Of a DNA stretch of 64,000 bases, positions 1-8,759 are shown piece after piece. This DNA is from JAJACP01 sp964350245. GTDB lineage: Bacteria; Chlamydiota; Chlamydiia; Chlamydiales; JAAKFR01. Under the pieces are notes generated by a model, which was not told where the DNA came from, did no database searches, and was given only the letters and a program-made list of their open reading frames with translations. A program made the translations under genes and the position numbers. Every line of letters begins with the position of its first letter. The first letter of the stretch is position 1. The stretch is taken from contig CAYGJC010000004.1 in the NCBI GenBank assembly GCA_964350245.1, positions 1 to 64,000 of the forward strand, in the 5' to 3' direction.

Positions 1-1205
1 CTATACCCTACGAGGAAGCCTTCCTGCTCAATGTTGTAGCTCACGTAGTGGAGGGGATCTCTTTCTCGGCGACTTCCGATCACTTCAATCCAATGACCTC
101 CACAGTCACAAGGATTGCAGCAACAAGGAAAGGCCGTACGATGGCGATAGATGCCATTCAAAAAGGTATCTGAGAGATCGGCTACAATATCACTTTGCAT
201 GGAGGGACCTGTGGGATCAATCACCCCAATGAAATTGCTAAGACCAAATGAACTCATAATAACATAGGGTGCTTCAATCCCGATTTGACTAAAGCCGGTG
301 ACTGTATCCATAGAAAAGGCCAAGTTAAGGCCTGTTTCCACGTTTAGGTTCAGGCTTCCGGCTTGGATAGCCCCCTGTAAATTCGAGCCGCGTAAAAGCG
401 TTAATGTCGGGTTGATAAGGGGGTCTGATCCAAAGTTAAGCGCTTGAGTTTGTAGCGAAACAACAGTGCCAGAGATGATCACGTGCGTGTTAGAACAAGA
501 AACGCTGATTCCATCAGACTGAATTCCTTTCGCAACAACTGTCCCTGAATTCACCACAACTTTATTTCCAGCGCCTCCTATACAAAAAATCCCATCAGAT
601 AAATTGCCTTCTGTCACAATGGAGCCTGTGTTAACCAGAAGCGCACTGGTGCTAGCTTCACCCACAATTCCATGAGAGGTAAATCCTTCGGTTCTGATGC
701 TACCGTTATTGATAAAAATGGTCTCCTGTCCACCTATATTGACTGCTTGGGCATTGCTCCCTACCGTTTCGATCGACCCTCCATTCACGATGTAGGCACC
801 TGTACCAAAAATGTGTCTAATGCCAATTGCTGAGTTACCTTCAGTACGGATAGAGCCTGTCTGGAAGACCTGGGAATTAGAGCCTCGATTATCGATTCCA
901 TCTCCCATATTCGTAATGATTGAATTTGTATTCACAATTAGAGCGTTATCCCCCTCGCTAATCACGCCATTCTCACTGCCGGTTGCCCTAATCAAGCCGT
1001 GATTCCAGAATTGCTGTCCAGTGGCAAACATATCAACCCCATTCAAAAAAAGGTCTAAAATTTCTCCTCCGGCTTCAACAATTCCTATGTCTCCTTCTGT
1101 ATCTAAAACCTGCCCCGGACGGGTCTCCCCGTTTTTAACAATAAAACTCGCTCCATAACCCAAGATCCCAGAAAATAAAAATGCTAAACTCAATAGAAAT
1201 CTCAT
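1..1205 (-). CDS. Autotransporter-type outer membrane protein, copy 1 (C-terminus cut by window edge)
   Basis: The reading frame is open from an ATG at 1205 to the window edge, giving the first 401 residues. A signal-peptide-like start (MRFLLSLAFLFS) is followed by degenerate repeats of the type 'N.G.I.T.G....GI', the pattern of beta-helical autotransporter passengers. Near residue 357 is a cysteine cluster (CCCNPCDCGG), then the start of a beta-barrel domain with the same motif (SRRERDP..Y) as the neighbouring copies. GAGGA lies 5 bases upstream of the ATG. It is the most downstream of four tandem paralogues on the - strand, 8 bases after copy 2. The family assignment rests on repeat pattern and layout. 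The passenger target is unknown, and the pattern is not that of chlamydial Pmp repeats (GGAI/FxxN). Confidence 0.8.
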   Translation of the reverse strand, partial: MRFLLSLAFLFSGILGYGASFIVKNGETRPGQVLDTEGDIGIVEAGGEILDLFLNGVDMFATGQQFWNHGLIRATGSENGVISEGDNALIVNTNSIITNMGDGIDNRGSNSQVFQTGSIRTEGNSAIGIRHIFGTGAYIVNGGSIETVGSNAQAVNIGGQETIFINNGSIRTEGFTSHGIVGEASTSALLVNTGSIVTEGNLSDGIFCIGGAGNKVVVNSGTVVAKGIQSDGISVSCSNTHVIISGTVVSLQTQALNFGSDPLINPTLTLLRGSNLQGAIQAGSLNLNVETGLNLAFSMDTVTGFSQIGIEAPYVIMSSFGLSNFIGVIDPTGPSMQSDIVADLSDTFLNGIYRHRTAFPCCCNPCDCGGHWIEVIGSRRERDPLHYVSYNIEQEGFLVGY

Positions 1206-1213
1206 ATAAATCC

Positions 1214-3163
1214 TCAAAATACGTATCCAATACCGCCCTCACCCAGAACACGGAAGCTATTTGCGTTATCCCAATTCGCCTCAAGATTGAGGAAAAGATC
1301 CAAACACCCAAATGAGCGCTCTCCTCTAAACCCAACTAAAAAGTAGCCCAGTTTATCCGATACTGCTGAATGAAAAAGAAGGGGCTGTCCCAAGAGCTCT
1401 CCCTTGATACGCGGCTCACTCAACTCAAAGCGGCCGGCTCCCCCAATATAGGGCTCCACCTCCCAGCTACAGCACTGGTCAGTTAGGGGAAAGCCTAAAT
1501 CGACACGTGCCGTCAAAAACTGCAAGTTTCTATCCTTGATCTTTAAATTTGTAACAGATCCATGCTCTGTATAGCTGCCCAAAAAGAGACCGGTATACCG
1601 AATCGTGCTGCTGATGATGGGATTACACCAACACCTACCAAATGTGTATGCGTAGGTCACTTCCGGCGTGATAAAAAGGCCTCCGGAGGAGGCACGCGCC
1701 TCCTCAACACCACCCGGAGCCAAGTTATTCATCACATACCGATGGTTATCTAAGTCTGCATAGCCCGCCACTAGAGCCAGCCCAACGAAGCTATCACAAA
1801 ACAAACGCTCATAACTGATTCCACCTACATAACAGTTGAAATCGGTCGTTTGCGTTTTCTTATCCACAATTGCTTCACCAAAAGTAGCTCCTGCAAAAAG
1901 GTTTAGATAGCCTGCATTGAAAGAAGCGTTATACCCGACAAGAAAGCCTCCTTGGGTAATTTTGTAACTCACATAGTGGCGGGGATCCCTCTCTCGATAA
2001 CTTCCTATGCCCTCTACCCACACACCTCCGCAATCAGACGGGTTACAGCAACAGGGAAAGGCCGTGCGGTGGTGATAGATGCCATTTAAGAACGTATCGG
2101 AAAGATCGACTGCGATATCACTTTGCATCGAAGGACCTGTTGGGTCAATTACGCCAATTAAGTCACTGCTATTGACAACACCCTGAATGGCATAAGGCGC
2201 CTCAATGACACCTGCATTGAATCCATTGTCTGTTTGAATGTTAAGGGCTAAATTCAGACCGGTCTCAACATTGATATTTAATGTTTCGGCCTGAACTGGA
2301 CCTTGCAGATTAGAGCCACGCAAAAGGGTTAAAGTGGGATTATTTGGATCGGTGAAAAAGTTGATGGCAAACCCTTGAAGAGAGACAATGGTGCCTGAAT
2401 TGATGACATGAGTATCCTCGGTGCTATCAAAGATGCCGTCCGAATCAGGCCCCTGCGCTAGGATCGTCCCGGTATTAAAAATACGAAAATCATCATTAAA
2501 ACTAACAAGAGATTTACTGTCTAAAATAACACCAGCGTAATTGATTCCGTCCGATGTGCTGCCTTCAGTCACAATACAGCCTGTGTTCACAAGCTTTGCA
2601 TTTGAGTTTTCATTACTGGCCATTCCATGAGAACCGTCACCCCGAGTGATGATGAGACCTCTGTTAACAAATAGGCTATCTAATCCTCCACAGAAAATGC
2701 CGGGGGACGTATCGCCTATTGTTTCAATGAGTCCTCCATTAGCCAGATAGGCTCCTGTCCCATTGAAATGTGTAATGGCTGCCGCAAAATCCCCCTCGGT
2801 GCGCACCGTGCCACTTTGAAAAATCACAACATCAGATCCACTATTGCGTATCCCCTGTGCGCTGTCACCTGTCGTTGTGATCAAGTTAGTATTGACGATC
2901 CACGATCTGTCTCCAATGTTAACCACTCCACGATTATCTGTTGTCCGAATCGTTCCATGGTTTTTCAGCTCTTGATCATCCGCTTGCATGTCCACACCTG
3001 GAGCAACAGCCGTTAAAATTTCTCCGCCCGCTTCAATCAATCCTACATCACCAGCTGTGTCCAGTGTTTGTGCTGGCCTTATTTCCCCATTTTCTACAAT
3101 AAAGCTGGCTCCATAGCCCCCCACAACTGAGCAAATACATGCTGCACTCAATATAAGTCTCAT
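1214..3163 (-). CDS. Autotransporter-type outer membrane protein, copy 2
   Basis: A 649-residue protein. Residues 1-20 form a signal peptide ending near GYGASF. Residues about 20-365 are imperfect passenger repeats (NTGTI, TTGDS, GI). A Cys cluster (CCCNPSDCGG, about 369-378) follows, and the last 270 residues have the size and alternating aromatic pattern of an autotransporter barrel, ending in GYVF with the terminal Phe typical of Bam-inserted barrels. AGGA lies 7 bases before the ATG. It is 16 bases downstream of copy 3, so the four copies probably form one transcript. The passenger is about 110 residues shorter than in copies 3 and 4. Outer membrane location is inferred; the ligand is unknown. 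Confidence 0.85.
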   Translation of the reverse strand: MRLILSAACICSVVGGYGASFIVENGEIRPAQTLDTAGDVGLIEAGGEILTAVAPGVDMQADDQELKNHGTIRTTDNRGVVNIGDRSWIVNTNLITTTGDSAQGIRNSGSDVVIFQSGTVRTEGDFAAAITHFNGTGAYLANGGLIETIGDTSPGIFCGGLDSLFVNRGLIITRGDGSHGMASNENSNAKLVNTGCIVTEGSTSDGINYAGVILDSKSLVSFNDDFRIFNTGTILAQGPDSDGIFDSTEDTHVINSGTIVSLQGFAINFFTDPNNPTLTLLRGSNLQGPVQAETLNINVETGLNLALNIQTDNGFNAGVIEAPYAIQGVVNSSDLIGVIDPTGPSMQSDIAVDLSDTFLNGIYHHRTAFPCCCNPSDCGGVWVEGIGSYRERDPRHYVSYKITQGGFLVGYNASFNAGYLNLFAGATFGEAIVDKKTQTTDFNCYVGGISYERLFCDSFVGLALVAGYADLDNHRYVMNNLAPGGVEEARASSGGLFITPEVTYAYTFGRCWCNPIISSTIRYTGLFLGSYTEHGSVTNLKIKDRNLQFLTARVDLGFPLTDQCCSWEVEPYIGGAGRFELSEPRIKGELLGQPLLFHSAVSDKLGYFLVGFRGERSFGCLDLFLNLEANWDNANSFRVLGEGGIGYVF

Positions 3164-3179
3164 CCGATCATCCTATTTG

Positions 3180-5459
3180 TTAAAAAGTATAACTGATACC
3201 ACTTTCACCAAAAACACGGAAGCTTTGGGCACTATCAAAGTTACCCTCTAAGTTCAAAAAGAGATCAAAGCATCCAGCTGATTTTATTCCTCGAAATCCA
3301 ATCAGGAAATAGCCTACATTCGCAGGAAGGCCTGTTGTGAAATGCAGATTCTGCCCTAGAAGAGCTCCCTCTACTTCACAACCATCAAGTTGAAACCGAC
3401 CTGCAGCGCCTATGTACGGTTCCCAATCTAAAAAGCAGCTACAAGCAGGAAAGCCGATTTCTCCACGAATGGTAGCCAACTGTACGTTTCTGTCAGAAAC
3501 GGAAAGGGTGCTCAAAGACCCCTTCTCAGTGTAGTCTCCTAAGAACAGACTGGCAAACCGAATGGTTCCACTCAAGGTAGGCGTGCACCAAAACTGAGGA
3601 AAGGACTGCACATAGGTGAGTTCTGGAGAGAGGAAAAAGCCACTTGGATAGGCTCGGGCCTTGTCCACACCATTGGGAGCTAGGTTGTTCATGACATAGC
3701 GCCTACTATCCAGACTTGTGTAGCCTGCAAGAAAGACAGCTCCAAAGAATTGGTTGCAGGTGATGAGTTCATAGCTAAGTCCGCCCACATAGGCTCTAAT
3801 CGTGCTCTTTTGTGTGTTATGATCAAGAACAGACTCGCCAAACGAAGCGCCTCCAAAAAAGCCTAGATTCCCACAGAAACTAGGAACATCTAAACCCATA
3901 AGAAAGCCGCCTTGGTGCACTTCATAGTGAGATAGTCCCTTCTTGTGACGTTCACGATAACTTCCGAGCCCTTCGATCCAAAGAGTGCATCCACACGCGT
4001 CCTGGCATACGCAGGGAAAAGCGGTGCGGTGACGGTAGACACCGCCCAAGAATGTATCAGAAAGATCGGCAACACTATCGACTTGCATAGCAAAGCCGGC
4101 CGGATCAATCACGGCAACCGTATTATTGACTAAAACAAAAGGGGCATCGATGTTCAGAGTGTCAAAGCTCCCAGAAGACAAGGTGAGAGCCAAATCAAGA
4201 CCTCTTTGGACGGTTAAGTCTAGGGGATTTGTCGTCTGAACAGCACCTTGCAAATTAGAGCCGCGCAAAAGAGTGAGCAGCGGATCTGTTCCCTGAAAAT
4301 TGAGTGCATTGGCTTGCGTGGAAGCAATGGTACCTGAATTGACTACGTGCATGTTTGCGGCGCTTGTCGTCACACCATCACTGCCCGTTCCTTGCGCCAA
4401 AACCGTACCGCTGTTGATGAATTGAACATCGGTTCCTCCATCGATGTTGACAGCATGTGCATTTGGACCCACGACTGAAATCGCTCCTGTGCTTGTGATC
4501 AAAACCTCACTTCCTTGACTTTGAATGCCATGTGCTGCGCTACCTAGCGTCGAGATAAGGCCGTAGTTGGTTACAGTAAAGACGCTGTCAGCGTTTAGGG
4601 TAATCCCTATAGCACTATCTCCTTCAGTCAAAATAGAACCACTGTTACGGGCAATAAAGTCTCCGCTGTCACTTTGAATTCCAAACGAACTAGCCCCCTC
4701 AGAGCGTATCGTGCCCGTATTCACAATCTGAAAAAAGGGAACATCACTGAAAACAACGGGGGCGTTGGCTCCGGTAGTCAAAAGATTTCCTGGATTATTC
4801 AGGCGGTTATTATTTCCTACATTTGTAATGGCATTGCCTGTTCCACTTTGAATGGTACCCAAATTGGTCATGACTGAGTTTGTACCGTCATTAAAAAAGC
4901 CGGGGCTTTGTACTGCCGTCGCCAAACCGGTGTTAATAAAAGTGGAGTTTGCCCCACTATTTCTTAGAGCAGCAGACGACGCTCCACTCGTTGAGACTGT
5001 TCCTTGATTGAGTACATAGGAGTTGTCACCCTGAGCATAGATCCCCAAAGAAGTATCTCCACGCGTTGTGACAAGGCCTGCGTTGAAAATGGTGGTGCCG
5101 GCGCCCAAGGTTTCAATGCCGCTGCTAGTGGCCCCTGTTGTCGTCAATTGATTGGTGTTGATCACCTGAAAGTTCGTTGCACCAGCTGTTCCCGAAATTC
5201 CAATAGCCGAAGCGCCTGATGTGAAAATGAGCCCTTCATTGCGCATCTGTGTATCCGCTGCGCTCGCCTCTACGCCTGTGATGGCATTCACCGAGATCGC
5301 TCCGCCCTCTTCGATCAGGCCACTCTCTCCGACTGCATCAAGCATTTCAGTGGTCGTTTCAACATCACCACGGGGAATTACAAAACTCGCACCGAAACCC
5401 GTCGTAGCAATCGCGAGTAGAATCGTGATCAACCCTGTTTTTATCTGTTTAAAATCCAA
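3180..5459 (-). CDS. Autotransporter-type outer membrane protein, copy 3
   Basis: About 759 residues if translation begins at a TTG at 5459, which I prefer to the upstream ATG at 5507 because that ATG lies inside the barrel codons of copy 4. The TTG sits 8 bases after GGAGG, overlaps the copy 4 stop codon, and gives a clean signal peptide (MDFKQIKTGLITILLAIATT). The passenger repeats run to about residue 475, then a Cys cluster (CVCQDACGC) and a 265-residue barrel ending in YTF. It resembles copy 4 along its whole length, so these two look like the most recent duplication. The overlap implies translational coupling to copy 4. Function beyond surface exposure is unknown. Confidence 0.82.
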   Translation of the reverse strand: MDFKQIKTGLITILLAIATTGFGASFVIPRGDVETTTEMLDAVGESGLIEEGGAISVNAITGVEASAADTQMRNEGLIFTSGASAIGISGTAGATNFQVINTNQLTTTGATSSGIETLGAGTTIFNAGLVTTRGDTSLGIYAQGDNSYVLNQGTVSTSGASSAALRNSGANSTFINTGLATAVQSPGFFNDGTNSVMTNLGTIQSGTGNAITNVGNNNRLNNPGNLLTTGANAPVVFSDVPFFQIVNTGTIRSEGASSFGIQSDSGDFIARNSGSILTEGDSAIGITLNADSVFTVTNYGLISTLGSAAHGIQSQGSEVLITSTGAISVVGPNAHAVNIDGGTDVQFINSGTVLAQGTGSDGVTTSAANMHVVNSGTIASTQANALNFQGTDPLLTLLRGSNLQGAVQTTNPLDLTVQRGLDLALTLSSGSFDTLNIDAPFVLVNNTVAVIDPAGFAMQVDSVADLSDTFLGGVYRHRTAFPCVCQDACGCTLWIEGLGSYRERHKKGLSHYEVHQGGFLMGLDVPSFCGNLGFFGGASFGESVLDHNTQKSTIRAYVGGLSYELITCNQFFGAVFLAGYTSLDSRRYVMNNLAPNGVDKARAYPSGFFLSPELTYVQSFPQFWCTPTLSGTIRFASLFLGDYTEKGSLSTLSVSDRNVQLATIRGEIGFPACSCFLDWEPYIGAAGRFQLDGCEVEGALLGQNLHFTTGLPANVGYFLIGFRGIKSAGCFDLFLNLEGNFDSAQSFRVFGESGISYTF

Positions 5460-7710
5460 TGCCAATGCCTCCCTCTCCAAAAATGCGACAGCTGCTCGCG
5501 CTATCAAAGTTAGCCTCTACATTCAAAATAAGCTCGAAACAACCGACTGATTTCGACCCGCGAAAGCCGGCTACAAAAAGAGCAATATTTTGGGGAAGAC
5601 CTGCATCAAATTGCAATTTCTCTCCCAAAAGATACGTTTCTACCTCATGTCCATCTGCCTGAAAGCGGCCAGCGACACCAATATAAGGTTCCATCTCAAG
5701 AAAACAGGTGCAAAGCGGGACACTTGCCTCCCCACGCAGGATAGCGAGTTGAACACGTCGATGCTGAACAGAGAGATCCGCGATTGATCCACTTTCTGCA
5801 TAATTGCCAAAGAAAAAACCGGCGTAGCGCGCCGTAGCACTTAAGATAGGGGAGCACCAAAGCTTAGGGAAGGCTTGCGCATACGTGATCTCAGGTGATA
5901 TGAAAAGTCCTCTCGGGCAGGCACTTGCGTGGTCCACTCCTCCTGGAGAGAGGTTGTTCATCACATAGCGCGTGTTACCCAGCTTAGAATACCCAGCTAC
6001 AACAGCCGCTCCAAAAAAACGGTCGCAGGTGAGCCACTCATAGGTCAGACCCCCAACATACGCACGAATTGCAGTTTTTTGCGTCCGCTGATCAGTGAGC
6101 CCTTCTCCATAAGAGAGACCGCCAAAAATACCCACATCACCAAACCAAAAGGGGATGTCGATTCCAGCGCGAAATCCCGCTTGCTGTACGGTATAGCAAG
6201 ATAGATTCTGCTTGTCGCGCTCACGGTAACTGCCTAAACCCTCTACCCAAAAAGAGCTACAGCAGGGAGAAAAGCACCTGCAAGGAAAGGCTGTACGGTA
6301 GCGGTAGATGCCGCCTAAAAAGGTATCGGAAAGGTCAGCAAGAATATCTGACTGCATGGCAAATCCAGTCCGATCAATAACCGCAATGGTATTTCCCAAT
6401 TGTGCAAAGGGAGCTTCGATGTTGAGTGTGCCAAAGCTTCCTGAACCCAGAGTAAGGGCGAGATTGAGACCATTCTCCACATTGAGAGCAAGAGGGTTTG
6501 TTGTCTGAACGGCACCTTGTAAATTAGAGCCACGTAGGAGCGTGAGCATCGGGTTAACCCCTATAAAATTAAGCGCATTCGCTTGGGTAGAGACGATGGT
6601 ACCTGAGTTGACTACATGCATATTGGTAGCCCCTCCTGTTACACCATTACCACCTGTTCCCTGTGCGATTACAGTTCCACTATTGGTAAACAGAAAATCT
6701 GTTCCACCGACTACATTCACCCCACCGGCATTTGTACCTAGAACCGAAATGGCTCCCGTGTTAGTGAGCACGACCTCGCTACCTGTGCTTAGAATGCCAT
6801 GTGCTGAGCCGCCAATAGTGGAAATGTATCCAAAGTTTGCTACATCAAAGGTCGTTCCTGTGCCAAAATCAATTCCAATCGAACCGGTTCCTTCCGTCAC
6901 AATGGAACCACTGTTGATCGCTTGAAAGCCGTCACTATCACTGCTAATTCCGGGAGAATTAGAATCCTCTGAACGAATCGATCCACTATTGACGATTTGA
7001 AAAAACGCCTCATCATTGGAGACAACTGCAGCGCCACTGCCCGTTGTGATTAGGTTGCCTTGGTTAAACACTTGTGTACGCTGAGCTGTATTTGAAATGG
7101 CCTCTCCGGTCCCTCCAGTGATTGTTCCCGTGTTGATCATAATAGTGTCTGTCCCAGAGTTAAAAAAACCTGGACTCTGCACCGTCGTCACCAATCCCGT
7201 ATTGATCACTGTGGAGCCCACGCCCCCATTTCTCAATCCTGCAGCAGCAGAAGCGGTTGTCGAGACTGTGCCTCTATTCAGGATCAATGAGCCATCTCCC
7301 TGTGTGTCAATCCCACTGGAGCTGCCTGCATTGGTTGTGATCAGGCCGGCATTGATCACCTGGGTGCTGACACCGTTTGTCTCAATGCCACTGCTATTGA
7401 GATCATCTGTTTTGATTGTGCCGTTATTCGTGATTTTGAAGTTGGTGGCCGCCACGCTCCCTGAAATACCGATAGACGTGCCGGTTGTGGCAATTAAGCC
7501 ATTATTGAGCACTTCCGTATCTTCCGCTGTCGATTCCACACCATTGACGTTATCAACAGAAATGGTCCCCCCTGCTTCTATCAAGCCAGTATCACCTGCT
7601 GTTGCCAGTGTTTGTGTTGTCGTCTCAATGGTCCCATTAGGAACCTCAAAGCCAACAGCATGAGCAGCTATACAGGATAGAAAAAAAGTTGCGAGCAGAC
7701 GCGTCATCAT
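5449..7710 (-). CDS. Autotransporter-type outer membrane protein, copy 4 (first of the tandem set)
   Basis: About 753 residues from an ATG at 7710, with GAGG 7 bases upstream. A longer frame starting at a TTG at 7716 lacks better support. The order is a signal peptide (LLATFFLSCIAAHAVG), passenger repeats to about residue 470, a Cys cluster (CRCFSPCC, about 477-487), and a C-terminal barrel ending in GIGF. It is the promoter-proximal member of the four-gene array, 61 bases after the DMT transporter gene on the same strand. The Shine-Dalgarno lies in one arm of an inverted repeat (separate entry). The barrel domain is the best supported part; what the passenger binds cannot be read from the sequence. 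Confidence 0.85.
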   Translation of the reverse strand: MMTRLLATFFLSCIAAHAVGFEVPNGTIETTTQTLATAGDTGLIEAGGTISVDNVNGVESTAEDTEVLNNGLIATTGTSIGISGSVAATNFKITNNGTIKTDDLNSSGIETNGVSTQVINAGLITTNAGSSSGIDTQGDGSLILNRGTVSTTASAAAGLRNGGVGSTVINTGLVTTVQSPGFFNSGTDTIMINTGTITGGTGEAISNTAQRTQVFNQGNLITTGSGAAVVSNDEAFFQIVNSGSIRSEDSNSPGISSDSDGFQAINSGSIVTEGTGSIGIDFGTGTTFDVANFGYISTIGGSAHGILSTGSEVVLTNTGAISVLGTNAGGVNVVGGTDFLFTNSGTVIAQGTGGNGVTGGATNMHVVNSGTIVSTQANALNFIGVNPMLTLLRGSNLQGAVQTTNPLALNVENGLNLALTLGSGSFGTLNIEAPFAQLGNTIAVIDRTGFAMQSDILADLSDTFLGGIYRYRTAFPCRCFSPCCSSFWVEGLGSYRERDKQNLSCYTVQQAGFRAGIDIPFWFGDVGIFGGLSYGEGLTDQRTQKTAIRAYVGGLTYEWLTCDRFFGAAVVAGYSKLGNTRYVMNNLSPGGVDHASACPRGLFISPEITYAQAFPKLWCSPILSATARYAGFFFGNYAESGSIADLSVQHRRVQLAILRGEASVPLCTCFLEMEPYIGVAGRFQADGHEVETYLLGEKLQFDAGLPQNIALFVAGFRGSKSVGCFELILNVEANFDSASSCRIFGEGGIGIGF

Positions 7711-7714
7711 AATC

Positions 7715-7757
7715 AAGCCTCAAATAATCCAGGTGATAGGTTCTATTTTAGAGGCTT
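7715..7757 (-). promoter_or_regulatory. Inverted repeat that could mask the ribosome-binding site of autotransporter copy 4
   Basis: Seven-base arms AAGCCTC (- strand 7757-7751) and GAGGCTT (7721-7715) are perfectly complementary across a 29-base loop. The second arm contains the GAGG Shine-Dalgarno used by the ATG at 7710. In RNA the pairing would hide that site. The long loop makes the structure only moderately stable, so regulation is inference. Confidence 0.35.
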
Positions 7758-7771
7758 TTTGTCAACTGTTA

Positions 7772-8707
7772 TCAAGCAATTTCTTTCTTGGCGGCACGTC
7801 TGACGATATAGCCCAAACGCAACTCTTCAGAGTAAACAAGCCACAAACCGAGCGAAATGATACCGACAGATAAGAAGAAGGTCCAAGAGACCGTCTCACC
7901 CAAAACCAGCCACCCAAAAAAGGCGGCGAAAAGAGGTGTCATCAGGCCGGCAAAAGAGAGAAACGTTGCGGTGAACCGCTTTAAGAGCCAACCGTAAAGA
8001 TTGTAACAGATTAGGTTAGAAATGATGATCATCAGGATGACCCCTTGGAAAAACCCGGAGTAGCTCGTGATGGGAACAGGAGCCCAGGTATCGACAAAAA
8101 GCGAATGACCCAGAGCAAAAAGTCCCCCTAAACACATGGCTGTTCCGTTGGCCATTACAGGAGATAGACCATCGTCTTTACCTAGTTTGCGGAGTAAGAC
8201 CCATCCGTAGACAGAGGTAACTGTAGCCACAATCAGAGCGAGCTCGGCCCAAGAGAGAAAACTGACACCACCCAGGAGCTCTTCAGCTCCTGACTGGTGG
8301 AGTAGAACAGGAATGAAGCCGATGAACCCGACAACAAGTCCCATGAGTTTGCGCGAGGTGACCTTCTCTTTAAACTGAAAGTAGGAAAAAAGGGCTGAAA
8401 GGAAGGGAGAGAGGCTGTAGATAAAACACGCTTTGGCAGCAGTCAGGTACTGAAGCCCCCAAAACTCAAAAATATTTGTTAAATAAACGGCCGAAATGGC
8501 CAGTAAAATTAAAGGAAAGATATGATGCTTTTTGAGTTTCATGCTCTGACGGTTGGTGAGAGCCAAAAAAGCAAGAATGACCAATCCTCCAAGGAGCATA
8601 CGCACTCCGGTCAGGAAGATAGGGGGACTGAACTCAAGCGTTGTTTTCCCTAGGGTGAATGAGGTGGACCAGATAAAAAATGTTAGAAAAACGAAAAAAA
8701 GCGGCAT
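7772..8707 (-). CDS. EamA/DMT-family transporter, probable S-adenosylmethionine/S-adenosylhomocysteine exchanger
   Basis: A 311-residue, very hydrophobic protein with about ten predicted membrane segments and the two-repeat layout of the drug/metabolite transporter superfamily. I start it at the ATG at 8707 (AGGA 5 bases upstream) rather than the GTG at 8728. In C. trachomatis the DMT-family SAM/SAH transporter is CT580, next to thrS (CT581). Here the gene lies on the thrS side but is separated from it by a polysaccharide locus, so orthology to that transporter is a reasonable inference. SAM import fits an intracellular bacterium that takes SAM from the host cytosol. General DMT identity is firm; the substrate is not proven. 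Confidence 0.78.
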   Translation of the reverse strand: MPLFFVFLTFFIWSTSFTLGKTTLEFSPPIFLTGVRMLLGGLVILAFLALTNRQSMKLKKHHIFPLILLAISAVYLTNIFEFWGLQYLTAAKACFIYSLSPFLSALFSYFQFKEKVTSRKLMGLVVGFIGFIPVLLHQSGAEELLGGVSFLSWAELALIVATVTSVYGWVLLRKLGKDDGLSPVMANGTAMCLGGLFALGHSLFVDTWAPVPITSYSGFFQGVILMIIISNLICYNLYGWLLKRFTATFLSFAGLMTPLFAAFFGWLVLGETVSWTFFLSVGIISLGLWLVYSEELRLGYIVRRAAKKEIA

Positions 8708-8759
8708 TTTTGATCCTAAGGTAAACACCAGAGGATAAACTAAAAGAACATTTAAAACA

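Noticed and set aside
7097..7663. Long plus-strand open frame opposite autotransporter copy 4
   Set aside because: Its protein is Val/Pro-rich without a domain and mirrors the codon pattern of the repeats on the other strand. There is no ribosome site.
1..7710. Repeated units in the autotransporter genes considered as a CRISPR or other DNA repeat array
   Set aside because: The repeats are protein-level (about 20-25 residues), degenerate at the DNA level and in frame. There are no identical spacer-separated repeats.
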